64,000 nt of DNA, taken from Ruminococcus sp. GTDB lineage: Bacteria; Bacillota; Clostridia; Oscillospirales; Acutalibacteraceae. Under the pieces are notes generated by a model that worked only from the letters and a program-made list of their open reading frames with translations, had not been told where the DNA came from and did not search any database. This document shows positions 33,701-40,625 of this stretch, piece by piece. Where the stretch lies: contig JAFTGL010000004.1 of NCBI GenBank assembly GCA_017457955.1, forward strand, positions 62,001 through 126,000, in the 5' to 3' direction. Position 1 is the first letter of the stretch; every line of letters starts with the position of its first letter. A program made the translations under genes and the position numbers.

Positions 33701-34953
33701 ACTATCCCACCGCCATTGAGCTGGAAGAATATATCAACCGCTCGAACGAAGCTCAGACAGCTACAGAAGCAGAGCAATCCGTATCGGAGTCTTCCGCGCT
33801 CGCTCACAATGTCAACGCTTATGTCGATGAGATCCATGGTGAAGAGATCGGCGATATCCTGCTGACCGGCGCTACGGGTTTCCTCGGTGCGCATGTACTG
33901 CGTCATCTGATCGGGCATACCGATAAAAAAATCTACTGCTTACTGCGCGGCGGCAGCGATACCCCCGACAATAAGCTGAAAAATATCCTGATGTATTACT
34001 TTGAAACGCCGTATGAGGAGTTTTTCGGCGACCGTATCATTACTGTCAGCGGTGATATCACCGATCGGGACGGCGTGATGAAGCTCGCTGATATCGGGTT
34101 TGGCTGCGTCATCAACTGTGCCGCCTGCGTCAAACACTTTGTTCAGGACGACAGCCTTGAGCGCATCAACTGGCACGGTGTGGAGAACCTGATCGACCTG
34201 TGTGTTGAAACAGGCCGCAGACTGGTGCAGGTATCTACCGTCAGCGTCGCCGGCACCAGCGTCAACGGCGCGTTCAGCGTCGATAGAAAGATCCGCGAGA
34301 ACGAGCTGTTCTTCGGTCAGAACCTTGACAATAAATATGTTTATACCAAGTTCAAGGCGGAGGAAAGCCTTCTCAGGGCGATCGAGGAACGCGGTCTGGA
34401 CGGCAAGATCGTCCGCGTCGGCAATCTGATGAGCCGATACAGCGACGGGCTGTTCCAGATCAACTCCGTCACCAATGGATTTATGCGCAGTCTGCGCGCT
34501 TATGCGGCGCTCGGTGTGATTTCCGTGTCGGCGCTCGACGAGCTGGTCGAGTTCTCGCCGATCGACTGTACCGCTTCCGCTGTCGTGACCCTCGCGTCCG
34601 CGAACAGTGACTTTACGGTGTTCCACGCGACCAACGGTCACCGTGTCCAGATGGGCGACGTGATCGAGGCGATGAACCAAAGCGGTATCAGGATCGATAT
34701 CGTCAGCGCGTCGGAATTCGGCAGAGCCTTCAACAATGCGCTGAACGATGAAAAGCTCAGCGAGGCTGTATCTCCGCTGATCTCCTATCAGGCGTCGGAT
34801 CAGAACACGGTCGAATTCTTTATTGATTATGACAACGCCTTTACCACCAAGGCACTGTACCGGCTCGGCTTCAAGTGGCCGATCATCAACGAGGATTATC
34901 TTAAAAACGTGTTTGATTCTCTCGATTCTCTCGCGTTCTTTGACGAGGTTTGA
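27727..34953 (+). CDS. Two-module NRPS with terminal thioester reductase (C-A-T-C-A-T-R)
   Basis: 2408 residues. Order by position: condensation-type domain about 1-420 (HHIIFDG near 121); adenylation 427-925 (YTSGSTGVPKG near 571); carrier about 930-1000 (GLNSIGA, Ser near 950); condensation 1003-1420 (HHIIFDG near 1123); adenylation 1429-1930 (YTSGSTGTPKG near 1578); carrier about 1935-2010 (GGTSLLAS near 1966); reductase 2040-2408 (TGATGFLG near 2046, Tyr-Lys in YVYTKFKAE near 2205). All core motifs are intact. The product is loaded, joined and released as an aldehyde by NAD(P)H. The leading C domain suggests an acyl-capped start. By eye the A-domain pocket residues read D-A-M-F-S-G-A-I-F and D-F-M-S-D-G-G-I-S, so I cannot name the amino acids. 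Similar gut NRPS clusters make dipeptide aldehyde protease inhibitors and pyrazinones. Confidence 0.92.
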   Translation: MKKYPLSKTEYGIYIEQTARGNTAYNLPLLIGLPDDIDTERFESAVTAVVQNHPALLTSFGVDNNGEVYKYHRFDTVQIEHINTDAFEPYDYVAPFDLHNDCLCRFFIVTTPSGKYFFFDVHHIIFDGTSSSVFLSEIDRVYNGEAIAPEDFSADAYAEEEQQRLNSDEYLAAKRYYQSVFEGVDVDTAFFTDQNERESGSKEMSYSFGSVDSSALKSLAKANGVKLSTVFNAAFSYLLGRYTNSPQVLYSTVHHGRDARLMRSLGMFVKTYPVYAEPSDDTQIGDFLKKLDAHIEQNRKNDLYSFADFCSDFHLNPSVLFAYQGDMIEEIDFCGGRHKVKLIPMKDTKSGFELTVWRENGLFTAHAEYDPSLYNDEVVRAMLESFDKILHDMLYAEKLGDIDMLTEIQRKKLDENNRHEKEYEITDIVTLFRRQAAKSPDHIAAVYLDKQISYGEIDRITENIAAFLHGKGVGREDVVSILIPRGEFMPIASLGVLKAGAGYQPLDPSYPVERLEFMVKDASAKYVIADRGLMDRLPNYEGPVLYTDEIASLPTAETQIGSPAPEDLFIMLYTSGSTGVPKGVMLEHRNLCCFCEWYRSFYKLDENSRVAAYASYGFDACMMDMYPALTSGAQVHIIAEEIRLDLLAIKDYFYKNRITHSFMTTQVGRQYADLFPDALYPHHLSTGGEKLVPIEPPTGYSFYNAYGPTECTIFTNLYKVDRLYERVPIGKPLDNLKQYVVDSKMRRVPAGVPGELIVAGHQVSRGYLNRPEQKAFIDNPFESEKGYEKAYRTGDVVRMLPDGVIDFVGRNDGQVKIRGFRIELSEVEGIIRKFKGIKDATVQAFDENGGGKFIAAYIVSDETVDIGALNAFIKENKPPYMVPAVTMQIDRIPLNQNQKVNKRALPVPEKQAEETVPPENKVQQRIFDCIAEVIGTRNFGITTDIFDAGLNSIGAIKLNVLLSNEFNVPVAIQDLRKNSTVKALEAFLISAEQTKAYDIQPDYPITQTQNGIFVACIAEPNTTMYNIPFLITLSDQVDIVRLQKAVNDAFAAHPYLHTTLFMNERGDIRAKREDSDPVTIAVEQVGTIPPQDELVRPYDLMGDRLCRAVIYQTESGNYLFLDFHHIIFDGASAAVLLQDIADAYDGKEIKKETFTGFEAALAENEKRNSEQYQKAKAYYDSIFRGCDSDCLPKADRSGEKESSGFYTKQTETPIAPIRRWCERNGVTLNAFFNAVFGYVVSRYNFSDEAVFTTIYNGRSGSESVRSTGMFVKTLPVYCNIDPQLSVSEYVKAVGDQLIGSMENDIYSFSEIAAEYEIQPDISIAYQDELTEAVILGGETCKLEMLTLDTAKFPLSVDVYLSGGKLRLMAEYRADMFSEALICGFVDAIETAAARFIADQKLSGISLLTEKEAEAIAAFNTTDYPVELCSIPALFERQVQKAPDRVAVIADGVQLTYWELNERANRIAHTLLDQGIVLGETVGMLLPRTVDAIAAEYGIMKAGGAFLPMLPSYPDDRIDYCLTDSSSRFVITTDEILSERSGLLLGKAYEPLTVSKLYQNDAISDPDIEIPTDSLAYCIYTSGSTGTPKGVMIEHGNLCNFVNANPLNHETVNFVSCGSVALSVAAFSFDFSLMEIHITLCNGMTLCIAGDDEIHNPLLLAQMIEKYDVDVMSGTPSFFANVLDIPQAAKALKNIGMYDLGAEAFPPALYGKLRKASPKAVIVNGYGPTEATISCISKVVESPDHITIGTPAANVHAYIFDKCGNLLPMCAKGELVIGGLGVGRGYVNLPDKTADVFITVNGERAYRTGDIARIDSFGEIEFFGRLDNQVKLRGLRVELDEIVNVMQTCSGVKHAIVIVRGEGEQQYLCAYYTTDGTVVEKDALVAHMKQSLAHYMIPSVFVQLDEIPLTSNGKIDKKALPEPEFTQERHEGKAPATALQKQLCEIFAYALGTDAVNADDNFFEIGGTSLLASKVAVRAMAEDLPIAFKDVFDYPTAIELEEYINRSNEAQTATEAEQSVSESSALAHNVNAYVDEIHGEEIGDILLTGATGFLGAHVLRHLIGHTDKKIYCLLRGGSDTPDNKLKNILMYYFETPYEEFFGDRIITVSGDITDRDGVMKLADIGFGCVINCAACVKHFVQDDSLERINWHGVENLIDLCVETGRRLVQVSTVSVAGTSVNGAFSVDRKIRENELFFGQNLDNKYVYTKFKAEESLLRAIEERGLDGKIVRVGNLMSRYSDGLFQINSVTNGFMRSLRAYAALGVISVSALDELVEFSPIDCTASAVVTLASANSDFTVFHATNGHRVQMGDVIEAMNQSGIRIDIVSASEFGRAFNNALNDEKLSEAVSPLISYQASDQNTVEFFIDYDNAFTTKALYRLGFKWPIINEDYLKNVFDSLDSLAFFDEV

Positions 34954-34954
34954 T

Positions 34955-36709
34955 ATGCAGAGAAATGACTATCTGATCAAACGCAAGTTCAACAGCTATC
35001 TGATCCCTGGCGTGCTGATGGTCATGGCGATGCAGCTGGGCAATATCGTCGACAGTATTCTGGTCAGCAATACCATCGATATCGACGGTATGACGGCAAT
35101 ATCCCTGAGCCTTCCGGTGCTGTATTTTACCCAGATCGTCGGCTTTGCCGTCGGCGTCGGCGGTGCGGTGACGATCTCCGTCATGCTCGGCAAACGGCAG
35201 ATCAAAGAGGCGTCTGGCGTGCTGTCTGTCTGTATCGCCGCGGATATCGGATTGTCTTTGATCTTCACGATACTCGCGCCCTTTACGGCTTCACCTTTGG
35301 CGCACATGCTCGCGCAGACGCCGAGACTCGAAGAGCTTTTGATGCCGTACATCTATGTGTATATGCTGGGTACGCCGCTGTTGAATCTGTGTATACTGAC
35401 GTCTAATGTCATTACGATCGATAACTGCCCCAAGCTCGGCGCTTCCTGCTTTGTGATCGCGAACATCGTTAACCTGGGTCTTGACTGGTATTTCCTGACG
35501 CAGACAGGACTCGGTATGTACGGCGCCGCGCTGTCTACGATCATCGGTTACGGAGTCGGCTGTCTCATATTGATCCCATACGCTTTTTCAAAAAAGCGTA
35601 TGCTGTCCCTGAAGCTCAGGGAGGGCTTTCGTCAGATAAAATCCTTCCCGCGGGTCTTGAAAGCCGGCATGACACAGGCTTCTTATCTGATCATGCTGAT
35701 CCTGCAGTATTTTATACTCAATACCTATATCCAAAGCACGCTCGGCGCGGATCAGACGGCGATCTATTCCATGTGCATGAATTCCGTAGAGATCGTCAGA
35801 CTGTGTATCGAAGGCGTCATCGGCGTGATCCAGACGATCGCCGGCGTTCTGTTCGGCGAGAAGGACTATTTCGGAATCCGACGGCTGGTCAGACGGACGG
35901 TCATCATTACTGCTGTCGCGGTTGCCGTACTGACGGCGGTATACATGATCTTCCCGGATTTGATCCTTACGATATTCTCCTTCAATAAAGCTCAGCTTTA
36001 TGAAATCGCAAAGCTGTGTGTACGCCTGTTCAGCCTGTCTTTCATCTTCTTTGCGGCGAATCGGGTGACGCAGGTCTATTATCAGACCACGCTGAAAACC
36101 TCGCTGTCAACGCTGGATACCGTGCTGCAGGGCTTTGTCTTTCTGCTGCCGCTGTCGATCCTGTTTATCGGCAGCCTCGGTATCACGGGTGTCAGCATTG
36201 CCGCCGCGCTGACCGAAGCGCTGACCTTTGCCGCGGTATGGTGCTGGCGGATGTTCCGGCAAAAGCGCGGCAAACTGCCGCAGAAGGGCTTTTTGATGAT
36301 ACCGGATACCGACAGCGACAGCCTGTGTGATATCACCGTCAAAAACACCGAGCAGGATGCGGTCGAAGTGTCAAAAAGACTGATCCGCTCCTGTGAAGAA
36401 AGCGGCGTTCCGTCCGAGACGGCGGGTATCATCGGCGTCGCCGCGGAGGAGCTCGCAGTAAATATCTCGCGCTATGGCAGCAAAAAGCCGAGCCTGAGCT
36501 ATGTCGACGTCAATCTGTCCAGATCGGGCGACAAGCTGATCCTGCGGGTGCGTGACGACGGTGTGCCGTTCGATCCGACCGAGTATAACGCGGACGAGGG
36601 CGACGAATTTCTGATCGGCGGGATCGAGATGATCCGCCGTATTACCGACAAGATCAGTTATACCCGTGTACTCAACATGAACAATACGGTGATCGAGGTC
36701 TCTATATGA
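34955..36709 (+). CDS. MATE-family exporter fused to an RsbW-type kinase domain
   Basis: 584 residues. Residues 1-440 are a MATE/MOP transporter with about 12 membrane segments: YLIPGVLMVMAMQLGNIVDS opens it, GVGGAVTISVMLGKRQIKEA follows. Residues about 460-584 are an HATPase_c domain of the anti-sigma kinase type, with N-box AAEELAVNISRYG, VRDDGVPFDPTEYN and IGGIEMIRRITDKISY. The ATG at 34955 is 1 bp after the NRPS stop. Export of the NRPS product is inferred from position; kinase activity on the STAS protein is inferred from the domain. A single frame spans both parts with no internal ribosome site, so the fusion is real at the sequence level. Confidence 0.88.
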   Translation: MQRNDYLIKRKFNSYLIPGVLMVMAMQLGNIVDSILVSNTIDIDGMTAISLSLPVLYFTQIVGFAVGVGGAVTISVMLGKRQIKEASGVLSVCIAADIGLSLIFTILAPFTASPLAHMLAQTPRLEELLMPYIYVYMLGTPLLNLCILTSNVITIDNCPKLGASCFVIANIVNLGLDWYFLTQTGLGMYGAALSTIIGYGVGCLILIPYAFSKKRMLSLKLREGFRQIKSFPRVLKAGMTQASYLIMLILQYFILNTYIQSTLGADQTAIYSMCMNSVEIVRLCIEGVIGVIQTIAGVLFGEKDYFGIRRLVRRTVIITAVAVAVLTAVYMIFPDLILTIFSFNKAQLYEIAKLCVRLFSLSFIFFAANRVTQVYYQTTLKTSLSTLDTVLQGFVFLLPLSILFIGSLGITGVSIAAALTEALTFAAVWCWRMFRQKRGKLPQKGFLMIPDTDSDSLCDITVKNTEQDAVEVSKRLIRSCEESGVPSETAGIIGVAAEELAVNISRYGSKKPSLSYVDVNLSRSGDKLILRVRDDGVPFDPTEYNADEGDEFLIGGIEMIRRITDKISYTRVLNMNNTVIEVSI

Positions 36710-38676
36710 GAAAATCTATCTTTTTTAAACTTGCTTTGCTGATCATACCCATTGTCATCCTGCTGGACGCGGCGGTGCTGTTTGTATCCTACAGGCTCAC
36801 CTATGATAATCAGGTCGAAGTTAGCACGGATACGATCGAAAGAGCCGCTGAGATGGCTGAGATCTACATGGAGCTTAACTATCCGGACACCGTTGAAAAA
36901 GGGCAGGAAGTTTCTGGGTATTTTTATAACTTGTGCGCTGCTATGGGTATCTCCTATATCTACGCTATCGCTCCCGACGCCGAGAATGACAGCATGTATT
37001 ATGTCGCGATCGGCTTCGGTGACGGCGCGTCGGATCAGGCTAAGAAAGACCGCTACCCCGGGGTAACGGTCAATCAGTCGCCGACTAAGGAAATGATGGA
37101 TGCCTGCAGCGGCGACGGCTCCGGAGTGATCGAGCATTATCAGAACCAATTCGGTGATATGGTAGCGTACTATTTGCCGGTGACCGAGTATTATGATTAT
37201 GACCGGCGCGAATATGTAAAACCGGAAAAGCCGGTCGTCGTTGCCGCCGAAGAGAATATCTCCTCTATCGTAGAGAGGATCCAGAGAAGGATCAAAACGA
37301 TCGCGGTCTTTACAATCCTGTTTTCTATGCTGATCGTTGTTTTGATCTTTCTGCTTATGTATTTCAGGATCTCCAAACCCATAACAAGGATCAGCAGGCG
37401 AATGAAGAACTTTGTATCCGACCGTGATAAGGGCGTTGAAAAGCTGAAGGTCAAGGGTCATGACGAGCTGGCGGAGATGTCGCAGTCATTCAATATGATG
37501 ACGGACGAGATCGACGGCTACATCCGCAATATCGACGCCTTGAACAGAGAGAAGCATATGCAGGACGCTGAGCTGAACATTGCCCGCAAGATCCAGTCGG
37601 GACTGCTCAAGCCTTCCTTTTACCGCGACGGCAGTGTCGAACTGCGCGCCTTTATGCATGAGGCGAAGAATGTCGGCGGCGATCTGTATGACTATCAAAC
37701 GCTCGATGACGGCAGGGTGTTCATCTGTATTGCCGACGTCTCGGGCAAGGGTATTTCGGCGGCGCTGTTCATGTCGCGCGCTATCACCCTGCTGCACCAG
37801 TACGCGCTTCTCGGCTATACTCCCGCACAAATGCTCAAAGAATACAATCATACACTTGCAGAGCAGAACCCGAACGGGCTGTTCATCACGACCCTTGCCG
37901 CGGTTTATGATCCCAAAACGAATGAGCTGACTTATTCGAACGCCGGTCATAACCATCCGTATCTCATATCGGATACGCTGATCGAGCTGGACGGCGCCGC
38001 CGGGATCGCGGCAGGTATTTTCGACGGTATGGATTATGAGCAGGAGACGATCGCTCTCAAAGACGGCGACGTGGTGTTCCTGTACACCGACGGTGTGAAT
38101 GAGGCTGAGGACAACTCGGGCAAGATGTACGGCACAGAGGCGTTAGAAGCTGAACTGAAAAAGTTTATCGGTGTGGCAGACGGGGATATCTGTGACGCGA
38201 TAATGAAGTCGGTCAAAGCGTTTTCCGACGGCGCTGATCAAAGCGACGATATCACGATCCTGACGCTGAAAGCAGAACGATCGCCTGTACATTGTGAGAT
38301 CACCGTAAAGAATCAAGTTGAGAATCTTACGAAAATAAATGAGATCATCAACGCTCAACGGCTCGATGAAGAGACACGATCACAACTCCTGCTGATTGCG
38401 GAAGAGCTGTTTGTCAATATCTGCTTCTATGCCTATAAGGATAAGCAGGGAGAAATCACGTTTGCGGTCGATCGTGAAAACGATCGTATCATTCTGACCT
38501 TTACGGACGCGGGAGAACCCTTTGATCCGACTGCCGACGTGATCAACATTGAAGAATATGATCATGAAAACAGCACCGGCGGACTTGGTCTGTTTATGGT
38601 GTTTGAAATGGCAGACGATTATTCATATACCTATGAAGACGGGAAAAACAGGATCAAAGTTATCAAAAAAATATAG
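36706..38676 (+). CDS. Membrane PP2C (SpoIIE/RsbU) phosphatase fused to an RsbW-type kinase domain
   Basis: 656 residues. TM1 about 8-28 (LALLIIPIVILLDAAVLFVS); an extracellular sensor region about 29-200 (likely Cache-like); TM2 about 201-221; HAMP to about 275; SpoIIE-type PP2C about 289-525 with NIARKIQSGLLKP, NVGGDLYDY and IADVSGKGISAALF; HATPase about 530-656 with IAEELFVNICFYAY, FTDAGEPFDPTAD and GGLGLFMV. PP2C metal-binding Asp residues (GGDLYD, ADVSGKG, DGADQSDD) are kept. It should dephosphorylate the STAS protein while its own C-terminal kinase opposes it. Starts inside the MATE gene (4-bp ATGA overlap). Confidence 0.9.
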   Translation: MRKSIFFKLALLIIPIVILLDAAVLFVSYRLTYDNQVEVSTDTIERAAEMAEIYMELNYPDTVEKGQEVSGYFYNLCAAMGISYIYAIAPDAENDSMYYVAIGFGDGASDQAKKDRYPGVTVNQSPTKEMMDACSGDGSGVIEHYQNQFGDMVAYYLPVTEYYDYDRREYVKPEKPVVVAAEENISSIVERIQRRIKTIAVFTILFSMLIVVLIFLLMYFRISKPITRISRRMKNFVSDRDKGVEKLKVKGHDELAEMSQSFNMMTDEIDGYIRNIDALNREKHMQDAELNIARKIQSGLLKPSFYRDGSVELRAFMHEAKNVGGDLYDYQTLDDGRVFICIADVSGKGISAALFMSRAITLLHQYALLGYTPAQMLKEYNHTLAEQNPNGLFITTLAAVYDPKTNELTYSNAGHNHPYLISDTLIELDGAAGIAAGIFDGMDYEQETIALKDGDVVFLYTDGVNEAEDNSGKMYGTEALEAELKKFIGVADGDICDAIMKSVKAFSDGADQSDDITILTLKAERSPVHCEITVKNQVENLTKINEIINAQRLDEETRSQLLLIAEELFVNICFYAYKDKQGEITFAVDRENDRIILTFTDAGEPFDPTADVINIEEYDHENSTGGLGLFMVFEMADDYSYTYEDGKNRIKVIKKI

Positions 38677-38736
38677 GAGAAGAACTGCCGATAGCTGAGT
38701 AATCATACAACCCGATTATCTTGTTTTATACGGCAA

Positions 38737-38767
38737 AACAGCGGTGAGACGAGGTCTCACCGCTGTT
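38737..38767. terminator. Bidirectional terminator, 14-bp perfect stem
   Basis: AACAGCGGTGAGAC (38737-38750) and GTCTCACCGCTGTT (38754-38767) around GAG. It ends both the NRPS operon and the convergent permease gene, whose stop lies inside it. The 12-bp core is the same as in the terminator at 5595. Confidence 0.85.
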
Positions 38768-39911
38768 TGCGCTTTGTGATGGTTTGATAGATTTTGACGG
38801 AATAGTAACATGACGCCGCCGTTAATACGATCAGCTCCGCTGTGCAGATCGTAAAGGAGATCCAAAACAGCTCGGACAGATAGGTACTGCCGCACCACAG
38901 ATTGGTATGCGCTGTCTGCAAGGTCGTTTTGAACGCGTCCAGATAGTGGCTGATCTCAAAGATATTATCGTAGGGGATATAGCTCTGCGGGAGAACCAGC
39001 CTCGGCGGGAAGATGAAAAAGAGTGCCGTGGGAACGGCGATCAGCAGGATCATAGCGAGAATACGGAGCAGGATGAAACCGATATTTCTCTTGAATACCG
39101 TCGGGTAATAATCCTTTTGACTGTCGGTTTTTAATTTGCGTCTTGTTTGCGCGATCAGCTTTGTGATGAGCTTGATCGCAATAACGGTTAGAATGACGGC
39201 AATCACCGAGATGAGCAGATTAGGAAGGTTAGCGAGGATATCTCTCTTAATGGATAGATCGTTCTCCATGAAAAAGCCGGTATCTGTTTCTGTCATCCCG
39301 AGCAAGGGCATCGTCTTTTCGGAGTACGCGCCTTTGGGAGCCGAGACGGTGTCGACGGAGATATCGGCATATCCGTCATAACAGGTGTAGGGGATATAAA
39401 CGCGGTCGTAGATATCCGAAGAGATCTCCCGCAGGAAACCGTTCGGTTTTGTGTATACGCCTGTGACGGTGAACTCTCTGCCGTAAAGCGGGATCGTCTG
39501 ACCGACAACGTCGGCGTTGAGTCTTAAACTGCGGGCGGCACGGTCGCTGATCACGACGGCGGGGAGCTTTTTGTCGATATGCTCAGCCGTGATGGGAGAG
39601 CCTGCGACATAGATATCATAGACGGAAAAGTAGTTTTCGTTGACCAGAACCGGTCTGACCTCGCCGATACCTTCGACCGTTACGGGGTCAAGCTCACTGC
39701 ATATCGACAGCTTCTCTCTGTAGGAGGTGTTCGGCAGCTTCTCATAGGTCGAAAAAGTGATCCCGCCCGACAGTCGACTGCGGTTGTATTCCAGTATGTC
39801 GGGAAGCTCGGCAGAGACCGAAAACGCCGTCACAAAGAAGTGAACCGCCGCGATCAGGACAAGGATGCCGAAGATCCACAGCCCGATATGCTTTTTTCTG
39901 CGCTCAGTCAT
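38757..39911 (-). CDS. MacB/FtsX-like permease (no ATPase partner nearby)
   Basis: 384 residues. An N-terminal helix (LWIFGILVLIAAVHFFVTAF) precedes an extracytoplasmic region about 35-230 of MacB_PCD type: NENYFSVYDIYVAGSPITAE, then PAVVISDRAARSLRL and VVGQTIPLYGREFTVTGVYT. Three membrane segments follow at about 230-253, 275-297 and 355-375. This is the layout of macrolide-export-type permeases. No ATPase gene accompanies it. Overlaps the adaptor-like gene by 8 bp (start within its end). Substrate unknown. Confidence 0.75.
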   Translation of the reverse strand: MTERRKKHIGLWIFGILVLIAAVHFFVTAFSVSAELPDILEYNRSRLSGGITFSTYEKLPNTSYREKLSICSELDPVTVEGIGEVRPVLVNENYFSVYDIYVAGSPITAEHIDKKLPAVVISDRAARSLRLNADVVGQTIPLYGREFTVTGVYTKPNGFLREISSDIYDRVYIPYTCYDGYADISVDTVSAPKGAYSEKTMPLLGMTETDTGFFMENDLSIKRDILANLPNLLISVIAVILTVIAIKLITKLIAQTRRKLKTDSQKDYYPTVFKRNIGFILLRILAMILLIAVPTALFFIFPPRLVLPQSYIPYDNIFEISHYLDAFKTTLQTAHTNLWCGSTYLSELFWISFTICTAELIVLTAASCYYSVKIYQTITKRKQR

Positions 39912-40596
39912 CCACGATCACCCTTTGTCCGTCGTGGATCTCCTTGGAGCAGGTCAGCACGATGGGCAGCATATCGCTGTCCATATCCACCGCGGCATAG
40001 AAATCTGATTCGGCGAGAATGGTCACAGGTACCTCGGCGACATAACGCTTGTCGGCATCGTCCTTGATGACAACATAGACATAGCTGCCGTTCTGAATCG
40101 CCGACTTCATGACGATATGTCCGTACCTCTGCGTCTCAAAGACGGAGTCAATGATGATTTCGTCGCCGTAGGTCGGCATGGATTCATTGCCTTTGAGCTC
40201 CATATCTTTCAGCTCGGCGGTACATTCGATACCGTTTTCGGTCTCTCTCTTGCCGACGATGACTGCGCTGCCGTCGCGCATGACGTATTCATTCTCGGCG
40301 GTTTGTACTGAAGCCCTGCAATCGACAACAGAACCCATCTGTACAAAGACGTCCAGCGACTTGTCGCAGTTGAAACGGAAGCGGAGAGAGTCCTGATGGG
40401 TAGAATCAGCAGAAGGCTGTTCCAGCACAGACATATCGTATAAGCTGTATTTGAGCGTTCCTTCTCCTCCGTAGGTGATCTTGACGTGGGGAAGAAGATA
40501 GTTGTCGATCGTGCCTGAGAAGTAGGTCAGCAGTGCGATGATGGCAAGAAAGACGACCGAGACAGTGATAATGATAGATTTGATTGATGATTTCAT
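39904..40596 (-). CDS. Periplasmic-adaptor-like (MFP-type) protein
   Basis: 230 residues with an N-terminal anchor helix (IIITVSVVFLAIIALLTYFS). The C-terminal half has beta-rich ENGIECTAELKDMEL and a closing GSYVYVVIKDD...HDGQRVIVDD, similar to the last domain of efflux adaptor proteins. It lacks a clear coiled-coil hairpin. It is placed between the MacB-like permease and the sugar permeases, so an adaptor for the former is the likely role. No strong ribosome binding site is seen. Confidence 0.5.
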   Translation of the reverse strand: MKSSIKSIIITVSVVFLAIIALLTYFSGTIDNYLLPHVKITYGGEGTLKYSLYDMSVLEQPSADSTHQDSLRFRFNCDKSLDVFVQMGSVVDCRASVQTAENEYVMRDGSAVIVGKRETENGIECTAELKDMELKGNESMPTYGDEIIIDSVFETQRYGHIVMKSAIQNGSYVYVVIKDDADKRYVAEVPVTILAESDFYAAVDMDSDMLPIVLTCSKEIHDGQRVIVDD

Positions 40597-40625
40597 GTTA
40601 TTTACCCGTTAATCAGTTAATAGCT

